DNA of 64,000 nt from Brassica napus (GCF_020379485.1 NC_063436.1:14525389-14589388); one strand, 5' to 3'; positions 1-13,100 are shown, counted from the first letter of the stretch. Numbers and translations: made by a program. Notes: a model not told the origin generated them from the sequence alone.

Positions 1-971
1 TTAATATATGTAACGTTTTAGATTATACACTTGAAATGCTAACATGTTGGGACGTTTTTAGGTTATAATTATGCTTAATAGTAAGTGTACCGAAATATTA
101 AAGCCATAATGAAAGTTGTGGCAGGCATTGTTCCCCAGAAAGCAGATCCAATAGTGGCAGAAGTGTAGCTGAGGCCAAGCAAATAGCAATATTGCATCAA
201 ACTCGCGCTGCCAACAAAACAAAGAAATTAAAACATTGCAATAAAAGATTTAAAAATCAAAAATAAAAGATTAAAAGAAATCTACACAATAAAAGAGGGA
301 CATAACTGAAGAAATTATGAGTTGGGGCTAAAACTGAAACTCACCCAAAAAGGGCACTGGCGAAATGCTGAAACGAGATGCTTGCAGTTAGCTTCGGCCT
401 TGTTTTCCTGACCAAATCTTGTAAACGAATATTTATTTTGTCCGGAACAAAAAAAAACTGAATATATCTATTCATATAATCATTAAAACGTCAATTAAAC
501 GGTTTTAGCATCAAACGTTATTTTTGTCTTTTTAAAATATAACATTTCACAGCATAGTAAACAAAATTTAAATTGAAAAATTACTGGCTTGAACTGACTC
601 TGTTTAATTTTCTGTTTAATTTTAAACAGTATGAAATGTAAAATTATAAAATTATAAAACAGAATAAGGATATTTAAGTATTGGAAATAATTTTGCCTAT
701 TATTTTTGTTTATTATGCAGCTAAAAATTATAAAAATTTAAAACCTAAGAAACAAAATAGTTATTTATTTTCAAAATTAGACTTACCGTTCCCAAAAATA
801 AGCGATCGGAAGAAGAAAAAGGGTGGAAATACCCAAACGATAAGTAGCAATAACCATATGATTAATGCCTCCATCAAGAACTTTCTTAATCAAAGCCTGA
901 ACCATCCCATTAATCATGTTAATCACGGTAATCATGATCAGCGGTGCCCATTTTCCGTCGATATAACCCAT
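1..971 (-). CDS. UMAMIT/WAT1-related amino-acid transporter, 5' part (runs off left edge)
   Basis: Three exons are readable on the minus strand: 787-971, 345-407 and 91-207, joined by GT-AG introns in frame. The product starts MGYIDGKWAPLIM and continues WERKTRPKLTASIS and GLSYTSATIGSAFW, which is the first EamA/DMT repeat of the plant UMAMIT (nodulin MtN21, WAT1-related) family. These are membrane carriers, typically with ten helices, that export amino acids or auxin-like solutes from the plasma membrane or tonoplast. Positions 1-90 are intron, so the remaining three or so exons lie outside the window. The exon layout and sequence are nearly those of the complete gene at 6451-8291, so the two are tandem duplicates. 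No stop or frameshift is seen in the visible part. Closest by memory are At4g01430-At4g01450 (UMAMIT29-31); which one is not resolved. Confidence 0.85.
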
Positions 972-1540
972 GATTAGTAAGTTAATTAAATATCTATTAT
1001 TAACTTAATAATCAAACGTCTCTTCTCTCACGTAGCCTCTATTCTCTCTCTATCTCGTTCTCTTGCTTCTTTTATCTATCTCTTCTTTAATAACTTGTTT
1101 GCGTAATAGAAACCAGGTGGATATATTTATATTGTTCATGTATGCTGAGTTGGAGGCAAAAAAAATTATTTTGGAAAATGAATCGCTGGCTATTAATTTA
1201 TTTTAATACAACAAGAAGTTAGTTTTCGAATTGTGTATATATATATAATACAGTATGCTTTTTAATTTTCTTAGTGGAAGAGAGTAGTTGTTTCTTTTAG
1301 GACTCTAGGACTATAAAATCTTAGCTTATAATCCTAAAGCAGTTGTTTTTCAACTTTAGCTTTGATTAAAATAACCATATCTTTTCATATTGTTATCTAT
1401 CTAACTTATTGTAAACAAATCTCTTAGATATTTTCTGAGAAGCATTGCAACATATTTACTGTATTGATATATCATTAATAGAATGGTTCTTAGATTCTTT
1501 ACAGAAAGAAGTTTAAAATAATAGAATAAATACAATACAT

Positions 1541-2049
1541 GAAAAATGTCTAAATAGCACATTTCAAATACCAGTTTTCATGTTGATCTTAACTATTTTT
1601 TTCTTTACTTTTAAAGAGGTAAAAAAATATCTATAACCTTAGGTACGTACACTAATCTAGACTTAAAGTTTAGAGTTGAGAGATGGGGTAGGGTTTTGGA
1701 ATGTGAAGTTTATGATTCTAGTAAATATATTAATAACTAAAAAATTAATTTAAAAAAAAAATTAGTTCAAAAATAATTTTCAAATTTTAAAAAGACAATT
1801 TGAAAGAAACAAAATTGAACAAAATTCATAAAAAAATTATATAAAAGTTCAAATTTGAAAAGATATAATTCAAAAACTATAAAAAATTATTCTTATTTTT
1901 ATTCATTTAAATAATTATTTATTAGATATAAGAAGTAATGGTATAAAATATCTTTTGCCACTTAATGAAGAAGTTATTTGTGAAAATGTTCCTAGTGAAA
2001 GTAAACATGAATAATGGTACCAAGAGTGTGGTAAACGTGAAAATTTCCT
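1541..2049. mobile_element. Mutator-like MITE, diverged copy
   Basis: An AT-rich 509-bp element lies between direct copies of the 10-mer TACAATACAT (1531-1540 and 2050-2059), the length expected of a Mutator-type target-site duplication. Its ends are weak inverted repeats: AAATGTC/AAATAGCACATTTCAA on the left and GGTACC/GTGGTAAACGTGAAAATTT on the right. The interior shares the phrase around AATCTAGACTTA and GTTTAGAGTTGAG (1650-1690) with the younger element at 2903-3488. There is no coding capacity, so it would need a transposase in trans. The termini are degraded and the superfamily call leans on the better-preserved sister copy. Confidence 0.6.
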
Positions 2050-2059
2050 TACAATACAT

Positions 2060-2893
2060 ACCCTTCATTTCTTGGTTTAAAATGGAAATTTTTTAATTTT
2101 ACCACAAGTTTGAAACCAATTTTTAAATTTATCCTTATTTGATAACCATTTTCATAAATACCATTAATTTGAAATAAAAATATTAAATCAACTCTCTCAA
2201 ATCATTTATAAATGTTTAAAAATGATTTTTATAAAATATTATAGACGTTATAAACACAATCCCATCCCCTGAATACTAAAACCTAATCCATAATCACTAA
2301 ACCCTAAAAACAAATGTTAGAGTATTCTTGATTGAATGTAGTTTTGAAAAGTGATAACCAACTTACGGTAATTTAAGAAATTTATCGTCTAAAATCTAAA
2401 CATATACTATATTTCTCATTAAGCCAACCATAAAATTAATTAGTCTAAAAATATTTTTCTCATTCTTTCTAAAATAAAAGCTACAAATATATATATGAGA
2501 ATTAATGATATTTAATAATAAAGATTTGATAACAATTTGTGTACTCTCTATCATTTTGTTTAATTTTAAATTAATAAAATAAATTAAAGTTCCACATTTA
2601 ACGTATAATAAAATTTAGATTTTTTTCATATATTTTTAATTTTAAAAATTTTAAACGAGTATAAATTACTAAAACTTTTAAAAGTTCCACAGTAAAAAAT
2701 ATGTGGTCAATTATTTTTAAAAATTATTATAAAAATATAAATGATCATAAACTCATATGAGTAAAAATTCTCATTTTACTGATATCTAAACATATATATT
2801 TATTTTAATATCATTTAATATAAATTATATATCATATAAAATATATAATTATTTAAATTTAAATTTTAGACATGTGTACTATATTTGAACTGA
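2060..2893. other. AT-rich intergenic DNA, nothing recognised
   Basis: A very AT-rich stretch with short homopolymer and ATATAT runs. No open reading frame, RNA gene or repeat boundary could be supported. Confidence 0.5.
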
Positions 2894-2902
2894 TAGAAAT
2901 AA

Positions 2903-3488
2903 GGGAAATTGCCACAAATACCACATTTATAGTACCACTTTTTATGTTTACACTAACCACTTTTACCCTCAATTTTAATGAAGGATAAAATATAATTATA
3001 CCCTTAGGGTTAACTAATCTAGACTTAGGGTTTAGAGTTGAGGGGTGGGGTAAGGTTTTTGGAATGTGAAATTTATGATTCTAATAAATATATAAATATT
3101 TACAAAATATATAAATTTTTTTAAAAAAATAGTTTCAAACATAATTTTCGTTTTTCAAAAAGAAATTTGAAAAAAATAAAAACTTCGAAAAAAAAATCAA
3201 AAAAAAAATTTTATGTAAAAGTTCGAATTTGAAAAAGTATAATTCGAAAACATAAAAAAATACATTTTTTAGTTTTTTTATTTTTTAAATTTTTATTTTT
3301 AAATTTTTAATTTTTTTTAATTTTTTTTAATTTTTTTTTGTTTAAATAATGATTTATTATATATATAAATAACAAGGACATAAGAGTCTTTCGCCACTTA
3401 GTGAAAAAAAATATTTTTGAAAATGTTTCATTAGTGGTGGTAAAAATGAAAAGTGGTACCTTGAAAGTGGTAAACATGTAATTTCCCC
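2903..3488. mobile_element. Mutator-like MITE with 9-bp target-site duplication
   Basis: A 586-bp non-coding element bounded by perfect direct copies of TAGAAATAA (2894-2902 and 3489-3497). It begins GGGAAATTGCCACAAATACC and its reverse complement begins GGGGAAATTACATG. Both ends carry ACCACTTT-type motifs, so it has degenerate terminal inverted repeats of roughly 50 bp. A 9-bp duplication with longish inverted repeats is diagnostic of Mutator-like elements. It has no transposase. A shared internal phrase links it to the element at 1541-2049. Confidence 0.8.
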
Positions 3489-3825
3489 TAGAAATAAATA
3501 CTCTTACAATTTTAGTTTTATCAAACTACTGAAATATTTATTTTAAAATATTTTATAAATATCACATTCCGCGAATGAAACATAATATTACCTAGTTTGT
3601 AATTATACTTAGAAAAAGGAACCTGTAGCACTATAAACTAATTCAGGGTACCTTAACTTGTAAGTTTAGAGAAAATTAAAGTGTTTCACAATTGTATTTT
3701 TCCTTTAGTTGATATAAACTCTGCTTTTATTTGATAAAATTTATTAAGCTTTAGCTTTCTATTTCGAATCATTACATTGGACTTTATCTATTAACAACGT
3801 GAGCATTATAGCATAACCAAGGAAA

Positions 3826-5840
3826 GATAACAGGTATGCACGTTACACTCGCGTGTTCCTCAGTATTCCACTTTCTCTTTGTTGATGACAGCTTTTTTTC
3901 TGTATGATGAAAGTAGTCATAAAATATGGACAAGCCTCAGATCAGTGTATCAATTTCGGCAAATCCTCTCTACTTTTTGGTAAGAGGATTGGAGCAAACG
4001 TTAGACAACAGATCAAAGATACGCTTGGAATACAAAACAAGGAGGAATGGGGACGTATTTAGGAATTTTAGAGAATATTAGCAGATCTAAATGTAAATTA
4101 TTTGCATTCATTAAGGATAAATTAATGAATAAAGTGAACATATGGAAGGGTAGATGGCTCTCAAAAGGAAAAAATGAGGTTTTGATTAAATCCATCTTGC
4201 TTGCTCTTCTGACATATGTTATGTCTACATTCCTGCTACCATTGTAGATATGTTAAAATCTCGCAAGTGCCATTGCACAATTCTGGTAGAGTTCAAATCC
4301 CCCACAAAGAGGAATTCATTGGGCCAAATGGGAAACGATCTGTTTACCAAGGGAGGAGAGCGGGATTGGTTTTCGTATGATCCATGAGTTCAACATGGCT
4401 TTACTAACAAAACAACTATGGAGGCTAATTCAATACCATGATTCGTTAGTGGCTCGTGTTTTGAAGGAAGGTACTACATAATGAGTTCGTCTTTACGAAT
4501 AATCTCTGTAAGCAGCATATCCTATGTGTGGACCAGTATTTCAGCTGCTCGAAAGCTACTCCTATTGGAATCAGGCAGAAAATACATTCTGGATATGAGG
4601 TCAAAGTGTGGGAGGATCCTTGGATCCCTACAACACTAGCTAGACCGGCTCGCCCTTCAGCCCCAATTTTGCACATGAACATGAGAGTCATCGACCTTAT
4701 TGATCAGGAATCGAAAGAATGGTGGGATGTTCGACTATTGGAGGATTGTGTTGTCTCTGCTGATATGCCTTTCATAAGAAGTTTGGCCATAAGCTCAGCT
4801 CATCGTCGTGACACATTCTGTTGGAACTACACTAAAAATAGTCAGTACATGGTTAAATCTGGATATTGGGTAGCTTGAAATTTATTGAATGCTGGAGAAG
4901 AGAAGGAGCTACTGGATCCCAATATAACCAAGCTTCAAGCCTTTGCTTGGACGATAAATTCGTCTCAGAAAATATGTTATCTTATATGGCAATTGATAAC
5001 AGGTCATGTGGCAATAACGAGAAATTTGATACGGCGTAATATGAGATGCGATAATTATTGCTCGCGATGGGGAACCAGAACAGTCTGTTACTCATGCCAT
5101 CTTCAAATGCCTGCCAGCTCTACAAACTTGGTCCCTATCAGCAACACCAACAAGTTCAGATATCTTTCTGATGCCGAGTGTTTATGCTAATATGGATTAT
5201 CTATTCTGGAGAAAAAACTGCACTGTCGAGCCATAATTAGATAGAGATCCTTGTCTTTGGATAATCTAGTATATTTGGAAGGTTCGAAATGACAAGCTCT
5301 TTAGGGGGATATACATGGATCCATTGGAGCTAGTTCGTTATGCAGAGAGTGAGTGTCAAGCCTGGTTCAACGCAAATGATATGGTGTCACCTATTCTACA
5401 AGATCACATTATTGAGGAACCCCAAATCTTAAGTTTGGGTAATATATGCATGATAGATGGATCTTGGACATCTACATCATAATTCAATGGTGTGGATGGA
5501 TTTGGATGGACAGCTTGGAGAAGGTTCAACTTATAGGGACACGAAATTACCCACGACGTGAGTTTGCCTTACATTCAGAAGTGGAAACACTACGATGGCG
5601 ATGGAGAGTATATGTTCCAACATTCATGTCAAAGGTTTGAAACGTATTAAAAAAATTGATCGTCATGATTAAGGAACTCCATGCTTGGCCAAGTTTTGCA
5701 ATAGAATTAGAGAGGATATAGACTCTAAAAATATATTTTTTGGACTTTAAGATCATTCATATTTCACGAGCGCAAAATCGTATTTCAGACACTTTTTTTA
5801 GGCCTGTGAAATCTTTCTACAAAAATCTATGTTTTACTGG
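3826..5840 (+). mobile_element. Non-LTR retrotransposon (LINE) relic: RT end, zf-RVT, RNase H-like
   Basis: Degraded plus-strand coding sequence in several frames. Around 3880 an F-V-D-D-S motif matches the reverse-transcriptase catalytic YxDD-type box. This is followed by CINFGKSSLLFGKRIG, and then KVNIWKGRWLSKGKNEVLIK near 4135-4190. Next come GIGFRMIHEFNMALLTKQLW (about 4365-4430) and the finger region with VKVWEDPWIP (4600-4640). The tail at 5560-5750 has LHSEVETLRWAMES-like RNase H-domain sequence. These occur in this order in plant L1-type LINEs. The 5' half (ORF1, endonuclease, most of RT) is missing, and stops and frameshifts are frequent, so it is dead. It sits between the two tandem UMAMIT genes. 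Confidence 0.85.
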
Positions 5841-6450
5841 TTATTCTATTATATTTTATTATCGAGACCACCTCAAATCTGAAAAATAAAATAACTTTTC
5901 GTTTTAAGAAAACATTTGTTATTTAATTTTGTCGAAATTGAAAAAGGTGTCGGTAGTTCACGAGAATCACTCGCAAACTTTATTTATTCTATTTCAAATC
6001 TCTTCTTTTTTTTTATTATGTCAGTCATCACCGCTAAAACTTGACACATAGTGAAATCTTCGAAGGAATGTACCATTCATCGATGGCCGTGGAGACCTAA
6101 TCGATTCGAACAAAACAGATGAGATATTTTGTAGTATCATTACAACTAAATGACTCAAATAAAACAGTCTACTCATTTGGTTTACGATGCTTTTTAATTA
6201 TGTAAAGGGATATAGAATAAATCATTCAGTATATTAAAGTCATCATATTTGATACCGTTTATTTATATAAATATATTACAATATCCAAATGAGCCCCTAG
6301 GAAAGCAAACTCCAAAGAGTTTAAACATTGCACCACAAGTGATAAAATCCTCTGATCAATATTCAAAGGACCATTTCAAAACCTTTTTCATATTTTTAGT
6401 GATTTTTCAAGATGGCATGTCGGTCCTTCTAGTTGAACGTATAGATTTGA

Positions 6451-8291
6451 TCAAGGAGTCATGGGGATAACCAAAAGATTGCCTAATTTGTTAACATTTG
6501 TATGATCTTCCTCTTCCTTTCCTTCTTCCACGGTATTTGTGGGTAACTTATTGATCTCACAATCATCTATTTGTTTGCTCTTGCTCCATAAAAATACGTA
6601 TAAACCGATGACCACCACCACAGATCCGATTATGCTGCATCACAAAAAAAAAACAGTACAAAAATTCAGTATCTCTTCTAGAAGAGTTCCATATTAATAT
6701 CAGTTGAAAGTTAATGCAATGATCAATGTTTCGTATTTGATAAACTAAGTATATTCTTTTCAATATGAAAGTTCTATATACCAAATATGCATTGTTTTCT
6801 TTTAGAGAATACATCCTTACCTTCCTAAATAAATCATACGATGAAATATCAAGAAATCGAACAAGGTTGCAGACATAAGCATGACAGGAGTAAATGCTGA
6901 GGTAAAGACAGGTCCTCGTTGTTTAATACACCATGATATTCCCACCGTGCACATTCCTTGTGCAACCACTCCCTATAAATATACGTACACCCAGTTTATT
7001 AATGTTAAAATGATTTTGAATCCAAAACTGAAATCTAGACTAAACCACGAGCATATGAAGCACCGGATATTCTTGTTATTAAAGATGTGGCCAACCGTAA
7101 TTAAAATAGTAGTGAAAATTTTCAACCCGAAACTAGGTTGAATCACCAAATTATATATTCACACATATCGATGACAATTTGTATATACATGAATGTACCG
7201 CTATAATGATGGTGATGATGGTGAGTCTGTCTTTGAGGATCCATTCTTCCACATTTCTAGTCTTGATCAAGCTAAGAAGGGCGCATTGAAGAGTACCGAA
7301 AGCAGATAAAATAACGGTGCTCGAGTATGGACAAGGGTAATTCACGTTGACTTTGGCTTGTATAAGCATCCAAGAACTGAAAAACATAACTGATATGAAT
7401 AAAAATATACAACCTTTGGTCCAATGCGCATGTTTTGTGAGATGGTTTAAAGTCGATGCTTGTTCTTGAGAGTTTGTTAACGGAATGCCTTGGTACATCG
7501 TAAGAACTAAAGCTCCTCCTAAGCTTATCATAGTTCCAAGAACGATGCAATATCCCACTTTTGTTTTCATATTTAGCTTTTCGAACCTGTAATTTGTTTT
7601 TATAGTATACACTTCAAACGATGACAAAGGAATACTTATTTTAAAATGTTTAAAGTATGTTGATTAGTAAATAAATGTACCTAAATATCAAAGCCATAAT
7701 GAAAGTAAGGGCAGGCATTATCGCCGTGAAGGCAGATCCCAATGTGGCAGAAGTATAGGAGAGTCCGAGTAAGTAGAAATATAGCACCAAGCTCGCCCTG
7801 ACAAAAATATATTATAATAAAAGATGAAGTTCTTATAGACAAAATAGACGAAACAATGAGTTCATGGATGAAAACTGAAACTTACCCAAAAAGAGCACTG
7901 ATGAAAAGCTGGCACGAAATGCTTATGGTAAGTTTTGGCCTTGTTTTCCTGATGGAGCATTGAAATTAACTTTAAAAATAAAGATGAATTTTAAAAACTT
8001 TCCTGAGTTTTCTAACAGCTAACGCAATGTAAATAATGAAAAAGAATAAGAAACATATTTGTTGACAAAAAAAAAAAACATAATTTAAAACAAAAATTAG
8101 ACTTACCGTTCCCAAAAATAAGCGATCGGAAGAAGGAAAAAGGTGGAAATACCCAAACGATAGGTAGCAATAACCATATGATTAATGCCTCCATCAAGAA
8201 CTTTCTTAATCAAAGCGTTAACCATCCCATTAATCATGTGGATCACAGTCATCATGATCAGCGGTGCCCATTTTCCATCGATATAACCCAT
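6451..8291 (-). CDS. UMAMIT/WAT1-related amino-acid transporter
   Basis: A complete six-exon gene: 8107-8291, 7886-7948, 7681-7797, 7199-7586, 6821-6972 and 6451-6634. All introns are GT-AG and the 1089-nt coding sequence gives 362 aa, usual for this family. The N-terminal EamA repeat starts MGYIDGKWAPLIMM. The second repeat contains CTVGISWCIKQRGPVFTSAF and TPVMLMSATLFDFL, the conserved WCIxxRGPVFxSxFxP block of UMAMITs. The C-terminal tail is hydrophilic and acid rich (EEGKEEEDHT). The product should be a ten-helix carrier exporting amino acids across the plasma membrane or tonoplast. It is the intact tandem sister of the gene cut by the left edge. By memory it corresponds to the At4g01430-01450 cluster; the individual member is uncertain. 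Confidence 0.92.
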
Positions 8292-11278
8292 GATCAGTAA
8301 GTTATTACTTAATCAAGCGCCCCTTCTCTAGCTGCCCCTCTCTCTGTCTTCTCAATAATGTATGTTCTATATCTTCTTTGATAACTTGTTCCCGTAGTGA
8401 AGCAGAGAGACCAGGTAGATATATTTATATACTATCATAGATATATGATATATCATAAGATAAGAATGAACTGTTAGCTATCAATTTGTAAACACGTGAA
8501 CACATCTTTTTTTTTCTTTGAAATATTTAGCAGGTTATAATATACTATAATTTATTTATTTATTGCGTGGTAAAGAGCTACTAGTTCGATATAGAATTTT
8601 GTTAGGAGTTAGAAAACTGAAATTTTAGCTTAATCTAATGTTTCTTTGTTCATATAGGCTATATAAGTTTGTTTACTCAAATTAGGAACTACAATTCTAA
8701 CTTGTTAATTATTAATAAACTTATAAGTATAATCAGAAAATGGAATGTCGTCCTATAAATTCAACAGGCGTCTTAATTTCTAAGCTTATATAAGAAATTA
8801 AAGGGTGTTTCAAATTTCTGTTTTGCTTAATTATTAAAATAAAATTTCCTTTGTTACATGAAAATGATTTAGCTTTATCCAACTTTAACTTTTTGGAATG
8901 ATGAAATTGGCCTCTATTAATTAACAACGCAACCACTTGTTAATTTCACTAGTACGTAGCTTTATGAAAATAATGAAGAATTGAATCAATGGAAGATCAA
9001 CAAATTAATAAATATCAAGCTTTGAAGTTAAGGAAAAGAAAAAAAATTGGTCGGAGTAAAACTTTGGAAATGATGGTTCTAGCAACAACCTGGGTCGAAT
9101 ATCGGGCAAAGAATTGGGCGCGCTTTTAGATGGCTAGTTTTAAAATTTAGCATGGTGAATATGTTAATTTTGAGTATGTTAATTTTGTTTTATCAGTTAC
9201 GTGAAGTAGTATGTCGTACGTAACAACTTATATGCTTCAAAAATAACGTATGCTTTCAAAGAAGTTCGCCCTAGCAGTCTAAAGCAACTTTAACTGCCTT
9301 TACCTTTCGGCGAGTCACGCCAACGTCGTGAGAGGGTTTTTTCCCTTTTTTGTTCATTCTCTACCGAGCTTTCAGCCATGGTTTGGAGGACAAAGTAAGG
9401 TGGAGCTCGGAAATGGCAGTGTAGTAAAGACAAGGAGTTCCACGTCGGCAATCCGCTGGATTCTCATCGCTCTAGATGTGGCTCTGCTTGAGAAATCTAA
9501 TAATAGCTTAGGATACTGGTTGTTGTTTAACAACTCTAACTTATTAGTCTAGGATCTTAATAGTTAATATTGTCAATTCGACCAAGTAGTGAATGCTTTA
9601 TGCTTTAAATATGGTATCATCAGCAGCTGGTTTCGAACACTGATAATTCAGATTTCAACCAGATAAATAAACTATAAATGCACGGTGAAATGTGCGGTAG
9701 TGTGTATCAAATTCACAAGAAGCAAAAGTCACGTTAAAGATATGCGAGATAATAGATTAGACAAAAAAAAATTGAATTGGTTGGTTTCACTAAACGAAAT
9801 AAAGGCACTAAACATTTTTTTGTCAACTTTTCCATTAACTGGAAAACCCAATGGACATTACAAAAGAGAAGCATAAATAAACCCAGTCCACCCTAATACA
9901 ACTAAATTTAAGCTCAACAATCGACCCAATACATTGAAGGTTGTTTTCACACGCGTACGCTGACGTTGCTTAAAGAAATCTCCAACCCTACTCAAAAACT
10001 CATTCCAAACTCCATTTTACAATAAATCATCTTCAACTCTATTTCAAAACTCATTCTAAAATAAAATAATAGATATGATTACTCTGGAGTAAACCAACTC
10101 ATTACTCCAAAATTGAGTTGAACTTTTTATTTATAAAATGGTCATCCATATTTAAATATTTTCATTTTTAATAAAATATTATTATAAATAAATAAATAAA
10201 TATATAAATATTATTTTACTATATATATTATAAAAATTACTGTTAAGATTTCTTAATTATATAAATATCCATCTAATGAATTATTTTATTCAACAAAATA
10301 TATATATAATATAAGCCATAAAAAACCATACATATAAAAAATAAAAGATAAACACCATACAAAAGATATATAATATAAAACATAACAGATCATACATATG
10401 AAAATGGACTATTTTGCAAATAGTATAAATGAAAGGTGATATTACTAACTTTTTAATAAACATAAAAATTCTGACACGATTCTGAGATCTATTCTATTTC
10501 GCGAGAATCTCTTTCACTTTTCGCCGATGCTTCAATTGAAACTTTATGCATCTTCGAATGATAATTCCACAGATTACTGAATCAATTCATAAGAAGAAAC
10601 TTTATATGACCGCTCATGTTAAACACCAACTCTACCGTGTCCCTTCTGAATCGTTCGAATTTAATCCTTCATCATCATCATCCTTTCCAACAGAAAAGCT
10701 TTGCCCAAATGCCTAATGGCTAAAACAGAAGAGGCAGACTGATTTTAAAGGAAAAGAATTCAAAGCATATTTTCTGATGAAAAAATAAGTTCAATTAGTT
10801 AAATATTTTCAGTTCGGAAGACTTTTCAAGTATTCTAAATATTAAATTTAATATTCGTCTCAGAAGATTTCTCAAGAAAAATTTTCAGAAGTCGGTTTGC
10901 TAATGAAGTCTAAAATCCTACTCAGATTTGAAAATTTTGTATATCCAAATATTAAAATAGCTCTAAAATAGAGAAAAACTTCAAATATTGTACAAACATA
11001 GTTAGCAAACCAATATATATTCTTTCAAATTATTCAGTTGTGTCAAACTTTTAATTTATATACTTCATACTTATTTATATATTGATGATCTATAAGCAAT
11101 TTTAAGCAAATTAATTTTTACATATTCAAAATAAAATTATTAGATCAAATTATGAAATATATTTCTACTTAGTATACTATATGAGAAGTGTATTTCTCTA
11201 TTAACACTAGAATGTAGAAAGATGAAATTGTATAATATTTTTTTTAGTTTTTTTGTATGGTCATAAAGAGTATTGATA
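8292..11278. other. Intergenic region, mostly unassigned
   Basis: The first few hundred bases are presumably the promoter of the minus-strand transporter. A less AT-rich island at about 9280-9560 has an open frame but no recognisable protein. About 9985-10140 has short repeated phrases such as CAAAAACTCATTC, reminiscent of a MITE edge, but I could not define both ends. The segment 10480-10740 is again less AT rich and unrecognised. No RNA gene was seen. Confidence 0.4.
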
Positions 11279-12944
11279 CACTACAAAAAAAACATTGAAT
11301 TGTATCACTTAAATTGTATCACAAAAATAAGTGATACCATTTTAAATCAATTATTCAGAACTGAAACAAATATTTATACTTTTAAATCATTTATAGTAAT
11401 TGATGTTATTATTAATTAATATAACATCAGTTCGATATAAGTGATGTCTTTTCTTGTAATTTGTATCATTTTAACAAAAATGATACAATTATATAAAATT
11501 ATATCAATTACACAATTGATGCATATATTATTTTGTTTAGTATCACTTATTTAAATGATCTATAATTTACATCAGTAAAATAATTGATGCTAATAAAAAT
11601 TATATATATATTAGCATCGGTCTAATAAAAATGATATTGTTTTTAATCTTATTTTGCATCTGTTGAAATATATTATCTAGTACAAAATTAGTTTAGATCT
11701 ATAAAATAATTAATAAATATAATATAATTGTATAATTATATACTAAACAGGATCTATTATAGTTCCCCAAAAAAAAGGAACCACAATCCCACATAAAACG
11801 TGAACTAATCAGTTAAAAAGTAGGGATTACGAGAAGTAGTATAATATTCTTGTGATTTTAATTTTTTGTTAGCTTTAATTTTACTGGATCATAATTTTCT
11901 ATAACTGTTTCACTTCAATATTTTCATCTTCGTCTCTTTTTCATCTTTTCTCTGTTTCAGTTTCTTAAACTTTTGTTCAGAGCTTAAAATTTGTTGTTTT
12001 GGTTATTTGATCAGAAACAGATTTCAACAATATCAAGCAGATTATATGAGTCACGATGACAACTGCGTTTCTTTTCATGAAAGGGTTTAAAGATTGCTGA
12101 AGTTTGCTAATCAAACGACTCTGATTAAACTTTTGAGAGGTATTATTTCTTTTTTCTTTCTCTATTCTCAAACTTTTTGAAAACTACAAGTTCTTATATT
12201 TTTTGTTTATGTCTTAATAATCATTCTCTATTAGGATCAGAATAATTCAGAGATATATGAGGACACGACAAGAGTGATTTGAAATGTGGAGGAAAATCGA
12301 TAGAGATTAAAGATGAAAAAAGAAGATACAAAGAATGAGAAGAAAGAAGAAGAATCTGGATATAATTGCTAGTATTTTTTTTGTATCTCTGCATTCTTCA
12401 TGTTTTTTTCTTTCTCATAACTAGTAATTTGTTTAACTTTCTATAGTCTTTTTTTCTTTTTATTTTTCTTGTTTTCTTGGCTACGTTATATTTCAATGGA
12501 AAATTAATAAATTGTTACAAAATAATATTTTATTTTATATGTATTTTCTACTCTACAAATGATTCTAATATTTAAAACAATAACTATAAATAGTAAAACT
12601 ATTAAAATAATTTTTAATAAATCGATATTAATTTATTAAATTATTAATTAGTATTTTATTAACTAAATCAGTTATTTTAATTGATGTCAATACTAATATC
12701 ATTTGGAAAAATTGATGTAATTGTTAATATCGTTTTTTACAATTGATATATATATTGACATCACATAAAGTAACTGATGAAAATATAATAATTTCTTACA
12801 TCATTTGTTAATAAAATGATGTAAATTATTTGCATCACCACTTTCAGAGTCATTTATTTAAGTGATGTAAAATTATTTTACATCATTTATAACTAATGCA
12901 AAAATATAAATTAAATGATGCTAAATGACTCTTTTTTTGTAGTG
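11279..12944. mobile_element. Non-autonomous CACTA (En/Spm) transposon
   Basis: The element begins CACTACAAAAAAAA at 11279 and ends TTTTTTTGTAGTG at 12944, a textbook CACTA terminal inverted repeat. It is flanked by the 3-bp direct repeat ATA (11276-11278 and 12945-12947), the duplication length made by this superfamily. Subterminal zones on both sides are packed with variants of TGATGTAA/TTGATG and their complements, the transposase-binding repeats typical of CACTA elements. At 1666 bp with no open frame it encodes no transposase. The middle (about 11900-12400) is pyrimidine rich and not recognised. Confidence 0.88.
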
Positions 12945-13100
12945 ATAATTTCACAAATTCTTAAGGTTATTTTTACATTTGATTAAACATAGGTATACTT
13001 TTGTATTTCAAATGAATTTCTAAGTCATATTTTGGCAAATCCTCCACATTTATTGTTGGTATAATGGTCACGATTTATTGTACATATATCATTAAATTAA

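Noticed and set aside
681..977. 98-codon plus-strand frame
   Set aside because: Opposite strand of the first UMAMIT exon; low-complexity Asn/Lys composition.
7272..7550. 92-codon minus-strand frame
   Set aside because: A different frame of UMAMIT exon 4; the true frame continues the EamA domain and splices correctly.
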